Part shown: one piece after another, positions 59,161 through 64,000 of the stretch
Numbering within the stretch: position 1 is the stretch's first letter
Layout of the letters: each line of letters opens with the position of its first letter
From: Corylus avellana
Taxonomy: Eukaryota > Streptophyta > Magnoliopsida > Fagales > Betulaceae
DNA length: 64,000 nt
Assembly: GCF_901000735.1 (NCBI RefSeq)
Contig: NC_081550.1
Location: 7,008,329-7,072,328 of the forward strand
Reading direction: 5' to 3'
Position numbers and translations under genes: made by a program
Notes under the pieces: generated by a model
Database searches by the model: none
What the model was told of the DNA's origin: nothing
The model's input: only the letters and a program-made list of their open reading frames with translations

Positions 59161-59400
59161 CGCTACAAAACAAATCAAGTTTTGCGTCGGTTTTTAAACG
59201 ACGTCAACATCGTTTTTCATTCGTCATGAATAGTACTTGTGTCGATAAAAATATTTAACGTCGTTTGCACAAATAGTGACGATAATTCTCGCTCTTTTGA
59301 ATAGAAACAAACGTAAACCATTTTACGTTGTATGGTTAAACAACATGAATTTTAAATGATGTCGTTTGTACAAGAAATGATGATAATTTTCTATGGTTGT
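59161..59400. mobile_element. Possible CACTA-type remnant
   Basis: Starts with CGCTACAAAACAAAT, one base away from CACTACAAAA, followed by repeated ACGTCGTT/AACGACGT motifs (59200, 59268, 59360). Such arrays are typical of subterminal CACTA repeats. No opposite end was found. Confidence 0.3.
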
Positions 59401-59739
59401 GCCGTTCTTGTTCTTCTTTGGGGGTTTTTTTTTTTTCTCCTGAATTTTCAAAGACCATTGATCTTCAAGAATTTCAAACACAGAAACAATAATGTAATTT
59501 TGCTTCGGTGGGTGTGAAGTATAGGTAAAATAAATTGATGTGATATATCTTTTGTAGAAAATTTCTTACTTCAATATAAAACTCATTACATTAATTGTCC
59601 TAATTAGTAAATTTTAATTTTGTTTTATGTGAGAATACAATTTCCCTTTTATTTATTTATTAATTTTTTTCAGGGTATAAGTTGGGATCACTAATTATTT
59701 TTGACATGTTGGGACTACTTTTAAGAAAAATAATTTTTA

Positions 59740-60109
59740 GGCGAAAATTTACTTGCATCGCCCAAACTATCAATGTTTTTGCAATCATAACCCCGAACTT
59801 TTAATTTTTTCAATGTTAATATCCCAAGAATTTTTTTTTTCCTTTTAATTTTACCCTTTTTTGTTGTTGTTAAAATGTCCAAAATGCCCCTGTTTAAAAA
59901 TTGAAAAATTGAAGAAAAAAAAAAAAAAAAAACTCAAAATTGCGAACGGTATGGTGCCGTGGGTCATAGACATTTTAACCACACACAAAAAATGGTGAAA
60001 TTAAAAGGAAAAATTAATGGGATACCGCGATATTGCAAAAATTAAAAGGTCAAGTTTACGATGATTGTAAAACTGTTGATACTTTAGAGAGTATAAGCAA
60101 AGTTTTACC
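59740..60109. mobile_element. Mutator-like MITE, degenerate
   Basis: Inverted termini GGCGAAAATTTACTTGC and complement of GGTAAAACTTTGCTTA; both arms contain a variant of AATCAT(A/C). Flanks TAATTTTTA (59731-59739) and TAAATTTTA (60110-60118) agree at eight of nine bases. Core around GAACGGTATGGTGCCGTGGG. Confidence 0.6.
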
Positions 60110-60267
60110 TAAATTTTAATTTTGTTTTGTGTGAGAACACAATTTTTTTTAATGATTAAAATTTTAAAAAGAGTTCTCCTAGCTAATTCACACCCCAATT
60201 TATTTTTGTGGGTGCAACTATAAAAAGGGTTTTCATAATTGACCCCATAAGCTTTTATAGTGAGTAC

Positions 60268-60299
<32 letters not shown>
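60268..60299. repeat. (AAT)n microsatellite
   Basis: About ten uninterrupted AAT units. Confidence 0.95.
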
Positions 60300-60301
<2 letters not shown>

Positions 60302-61005
60302 TACAATCTTCATAAAAAAAAAAAATTAATATATCCTAACCGTTTTTAAAATTCCGGGGAGTGGGGTGCAAGGCTCCGCCGCTGCTGGCATTGCAAGCAA
60401 ACATCCGGATAGCATTGAATGAAACTTATCAAGAGATTAGGAGCTATTAATTAAGGATTAAATAAACCTAATTGGCTCCTGCGACGTAGGTTTTTCTTCT
60501 TCTTCTTTTTCTTTGTTGCTGTTTTAGCCAATGGCACTAGAGGGAGAGATTCTAGTGGATCTATATGAAATAAACATCACCTTTTGACTTAATGGTATCC
60601 AATAAGCAATCAAGATCCAAATTTTAATATAGATTACAAGTTCAAAACTGCTTTTTCTACGATTTGGCCTTTGGATTCATCAAAAAGTTAAATAATTAAT
60701 TGTGGCATTTGGGTTAGAAAAAAAAAAAGAAAAAATTGTGAAGACATGCACTTTTTCTTTGTTGGGTATGTTAAGATTTGAAGAGAGGGGTGATGATGTT
60801 TCATTAAACATAATTCCTACCTCAACTTAATAGGAGCATATTCCAAAGAGTAATGGTATATATCATACCACTATCTAATAAACTAATACACTCATATGGG
60901 ACACTGTCAGTCTACTACTGGATTTCTTTTTTAACAAGAGCTGATCTCAAAATGAATTGACAATGTCATATTAGTATAGTAAGATAGTAGTATGGTATAA
61001 AGCCA
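60300..61005. other. Intergenic, no gene seen
   Basis: AT-rich; a fragment near 60352-60390 (GGGGAGTGGGGTGCAAGGCT, CCGCCGCTG) may be a transposon end. Confidence 0.4.
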
Positions 61006-61200
61006 GGGGCGGACCCAGGTGAAGGTCTTGGAGGATTGTTCCCCCCCCCCCCAAAATTTTAAACCTATCCCTAATTTTTTATTTTTTATTTTAAATATAC
61101 CCTTAAAAACATTATTTTTTGCACTCCCAAGTTTTTTTTTTTTTGTTTTTTTTTTTAGTTTTGCCCACCCCAAACCTAAAAGTCTAGTTTCGTCCCGTAT
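61006..61200. mobile_element. Fragment of a GGGGCGGA-type transposon
   Basis: CCAGGGGCGGACCCAGGTG followed by GGAGGATTG and a C10-plus tract, ending near CTAGTTTCGTCCC. This wording is common at the ends of a plant DNA transposon family. A second piece, GACGGAGCTAGAAATTTATA, is at 62700. No TSD was determined. Confidence 0.35.
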
Positions 61201-62154
61201 ATAGCATTACTATATTCTAAAACATACTCTCCATCTAATATGCTTTTATGCTAATTTTCAAATTCAGTTTATATCGATTAACATAATATGTTTTAAGTAT
61301 TATTTTTTTTTAATTTCTATTAAGTGACTGATATGATAAGATACTTAAAAAATGGCTACATCAACAGGTATAAAATAAATATAATAAATAGATGCGAAGA
61401 ATCTCTAATTATAATATACTCAAAGACAGAAAATTGGATGAGTGAAAGACATGTCACCTCCAACGATAGAAAGTTTCTCTTAAAGGAAAGGTCAAAAAAA
61501 AAAAAAAGCAACTTTGGAAATAAAGTCGTACGTCTTTATGATGTTGGGCCCAAAAAGAGGGGGGAAAGGACTGTCGTCATCTAGCATTTTTGCGGTCCAA
61601 GTGGGCTATCAACAGAAGTTAACATGAGATGCACAGATCTCATTATATTGCTTATATATATATTAATTATGGGAAAGGGAAAGGGAAATCTCATTATATT
61701 GCTTACATAAGTTATAACCATTGTTGTGGTTTTACTCCTTTTATAATTCAACCCATTATTACTTCATTTTCTTTTAGAAATTGCTTCCCCAAACAAAAAA
61801 TGTGTTCGTTTTGTTCATAGAACATTTTTTCCTATCTATTAAAAAAAAAAAAAAGGGAGAATGTTTTCCTATAGGTTGGCTCGGATGGAAGTTATAAACG
61901 ACAAAACAAAAAACAAAATAGCATAATTTTGGAGTTGATCATACCCACAACCATAATCCAAACACAAACAAGCAATAAGACTTGGAGTTGTTATCCATCC
62001 AACTATCCAAGATGACGTGCACCAACCTGTAATGCCATCTTACTCACTCTAAAGCCACTAATACAAATTCAACAAGTAAGACGAACTTGGTGTATATAAA
62101 TTATACAACTTAAGGGAAGTTGTGAGCAAGTTGTAATATGGTGAAAAATTTTAA
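61201..62154. other. Intergenic, no gene seen
   Basis: Includes a diverged direct duplication of CATCTCATTATATTGCTTA-like sequence at about 61637 and 61689. Short frames here are unrecognised. Confidence 0.4.
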
Positions 62155-62335
62155 AAAGAAAAATGTTATACAGCTTGAGACCATCTCTTAACATTCTCGT
62201 CTACGTGGTACATTAACATCCACTTTGTTTAAAAACAAAACAAAGCAAACAAACAAAAGACAAAAGAACAAAGAAAATAGTAGGAGATGGACACTTGAGA
62301 ATGTTAAGTAGCATTTCTCTTAAAATAATAAAGAC
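62155..62335. mobile_element. Inverted-repeat element, possibly family A
   Basis: Arms AAAATGTTATACAGC...CCATCTCTTAACATTC and the complement of GTAGGAGATGGACACTTGAG...ATGTTAAGTAGCATTTC. The outer tip AAATG(T/C)TA is like the other family A copies. Weak. Confidence 0.35.
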
Positions 62336-63019
62336 CTGATTTTGAACCTTCTATTGATATCCGAAAAATGTATATAAATATTAAGTGTTATTTTACAATG
62401 TATGAGAAAATTTATGTTATTTTTTTATTAAATATTGAATAAAATATTTTTTTTATTTTTTTTATTATATTATTTCAAGCACCCAAAAACTGTTCACAAA
62501 ACACCATTACCTGAAAAATCCATACAAAAATCATTACCCGAAAATGGCCACAAAAATCCTCCTCTCCTCTCTCCTCTGCAATTCGGTCACCAACAACAAT
62601 TTCCAGCTACCAACAACAACCATGCACCAATAGGAAAGGTACCTAAAATTTTCACCACCCATCATCAATCATGGCCAAGGACAAACAAAGCCAACCAATG
62701 ACGGAGCTAGAAATTTATAATTATAAGGGCTAAATTAAAAATACTAAATAATTTAAAATAGAAAATAAATATTTTCACTTGCAACCCTTAGGTTCCTCTA
62801 ACTAGAATTTTAAAATGATGTTCTTTAAGAAGGCACTCTTTGAGATTTGAAGTTTCGTCTTTAAAATCCAACAGTGTAATACTTTTTAGAATGTCAGATT
62901 CTTTTCTTTTGAATAAATAGTTTTTAAATTTAATGTTGTGATTCATAAACCTAAATTTTTGAAGTTAAATTTTAATTACATAAGAGACAACTAAATTGAT
63001 AAACAATCATAGAATAGAA
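62336..63019. other. Intergenic, no gene seen
   Basis: AT-rich. Frame 62435-62701 is Pro/His/Lys-rich low complexity without recognisable content. Confidence 0.4.

Positions 63020-63067
<48 letters not shown>
63020..63067. repeat. (AC)n(AT)n compound microsatellite
   Basis: About 13 AC units followed by about 11 AT units. Confidence 0.95.
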
Positions 63068-63068
<1 letters not shown>

Positions 63069-63658
63069 ATCATGGTATAAATTATATACAGCTAAAGTGT
63101 TTAATTTTTTGCTCTGGTTATGAACACTTCCCAACTTATTTTTTAAACATATATTTCTTGAAATTTTTCACAAGCTAATTTTATATAAATCTTATAATAT
63201 TATATAATAAGCAAATAATGTTTGACCGCTGATGCAACCAAAACAAATATTATTTTTGCCTTATTTATTCAATAGAGAAAAGAATATGGTTACCAATAAT
63301 TCAATGGGTCGGATTATTTATTTAACCCATTCTTGACTGTTCTTAAGAAACCTTTGTCGCTTTTGTCGTTTGTTTTCTTGTAATTTCTCTTTCCCCTCTC
63401 CTCACATTGCAACATAAAAAATAAAAATAAAAGGCCAATAGAGAAACAACCACACCCACAACATTTAACTTAAAATTTCCAAAAAGCCATTAGCCACTCG
63501 GTAAAGCTCAAGGCAATAGAAAAGAAAAACAATCTAAAATCTTCCCTTAACTACCTTTTCGGGTCAAGACAAAGAAATCAAAAGGAAGAACAACTCAGAC
63601 TGTAAAATAAGAGAAAATATGTTTTGGCTAACTTTACCAAAACAATGTAGTATTTTTT

Positions 63659-64000
63659 GTTTTTTTTTTTTTTAACGGAAATTTGAGGATTTCATTAATT
63701 AAAGATCACGAGCATAAAACTCTTACACAGCATAGCACAAAGTATAAAACTCTGCAAAATCATAGCCACATGCTATGATGTTACAAAGTCACAGGTACAA
63801 ACAAAAATTCTTACAATCAAGTGCATGCTATCTATTACTTCAATCTTTCGCTAACCAATGTACAAATACAGTTAATGAGCAGATCTGCTCCGATCAAACT
63901 AGATTTAAGACATGGGTAGACAAATTTCCTAACAAAATTTATTTAAATAGACCATGAGAGATAACCCTTAACACCGAAACTATCCAGGCCATGTGAAATA
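63659..64000 (-). mobile_element. Possible 3' end of a LINE-like retroelement, running off the window
   Basis: A poly-T run followed by AACGGAAATTTGAGGATTTC and ATTAATTAAAG reads on the minus strand as a transcript end with poly(A). This resembles 3' ends of plant LINEs. No reverse transcriptase is visible within the window. Confidence 0.3.

Noticed and set aside
58875..59197. Overlapping frames on both strands
   Set aside because: Short, overlapping on opposite strands, no recognisable content.
1..64000. CRISPR array, prokaryotic operons, conserved plant microRNA sequences
   Set aside because: The window is plant nuclear DNA; I saw no regular spaced repeats, and none of the common plant microRNA sequences I know was seen when reading.

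Overview
This window is nuclear DNA from a plant, almost certainly a eudicot and probably a heterozygous woody species. The evidence is AT-rich intergenic DNA full of plant transposons, plant-type introns, plant-only gene families (ATL RING-H2 ligases, a long-tailed H2B) and three 100-N scaffold gaps (6759-6858, 8557-8656, 40495-40594). The species cannot be named from the sequence.

Real genes are few. They are: a divergent histone H2B of the seed/sperm H2B.S (HTB8) type at 2601-3128 (+), single exon, with two ABRE/G-box motifs just upstream; an intronless ATL-type RING-H2 E3 ligase at 18221-18871 (+); a second ATL gene that appears twice, at 38276-38980 and 41559-42263 (+); and a large multi-exon RING-HC E3 ligase gene on the minus strand. 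The last was reconstructed here from seven coding exons (44400-51525, about 858 codons) plus a 5'UTR exon near 52.4 kb. A broken first-exon fragment of a Nudix hydrolase lies at 9324-9480 (-). Two and probably three loci therefore encode RING E3 ligases.

Between the genes lies a transposon landscape whose boundaries can be set from terminal repeats and target-site duplications (TSDs). The largest is a CACTA element at 22068-36663 (TSD TTC) with a decayed TNPD-like transposase and a second Transposase_24-like gene. A 4.4-kb hAT element (27180-31581, 8-bp TSD with one mismatch) is inserted inside its transposase gene. Two Mutator-type MITEs with perfect 9-bp TSDs also sit inside the CACTA element (23984-24807, 36172-36380). 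Elsewhere there are more 9-bp-TSD MITEs, two tRNA-derived SINEs, a 311-bp TRIM retrotransposon with PBS and PPT, hAT derivatives, and several inverted-repeat elements.

Two large duplications are closely tied to the gaps. Block 37312-40494 ends exactly at a gap and repeats at 40595-43777, which begins exactly at that gap; this is what unmerged overlapping contigs or haplotigs would give, so the second ATL copy may be false. Block 3132-6758 also ends at a gap and repeats at 13462 onward, but its second copy is joined to a hAT terminus instead of to the H2B gene, which suggests a haplotype lacking H2B.S at that place. From 52.8 kb to the end the window is gene-poor and repeat-rich.
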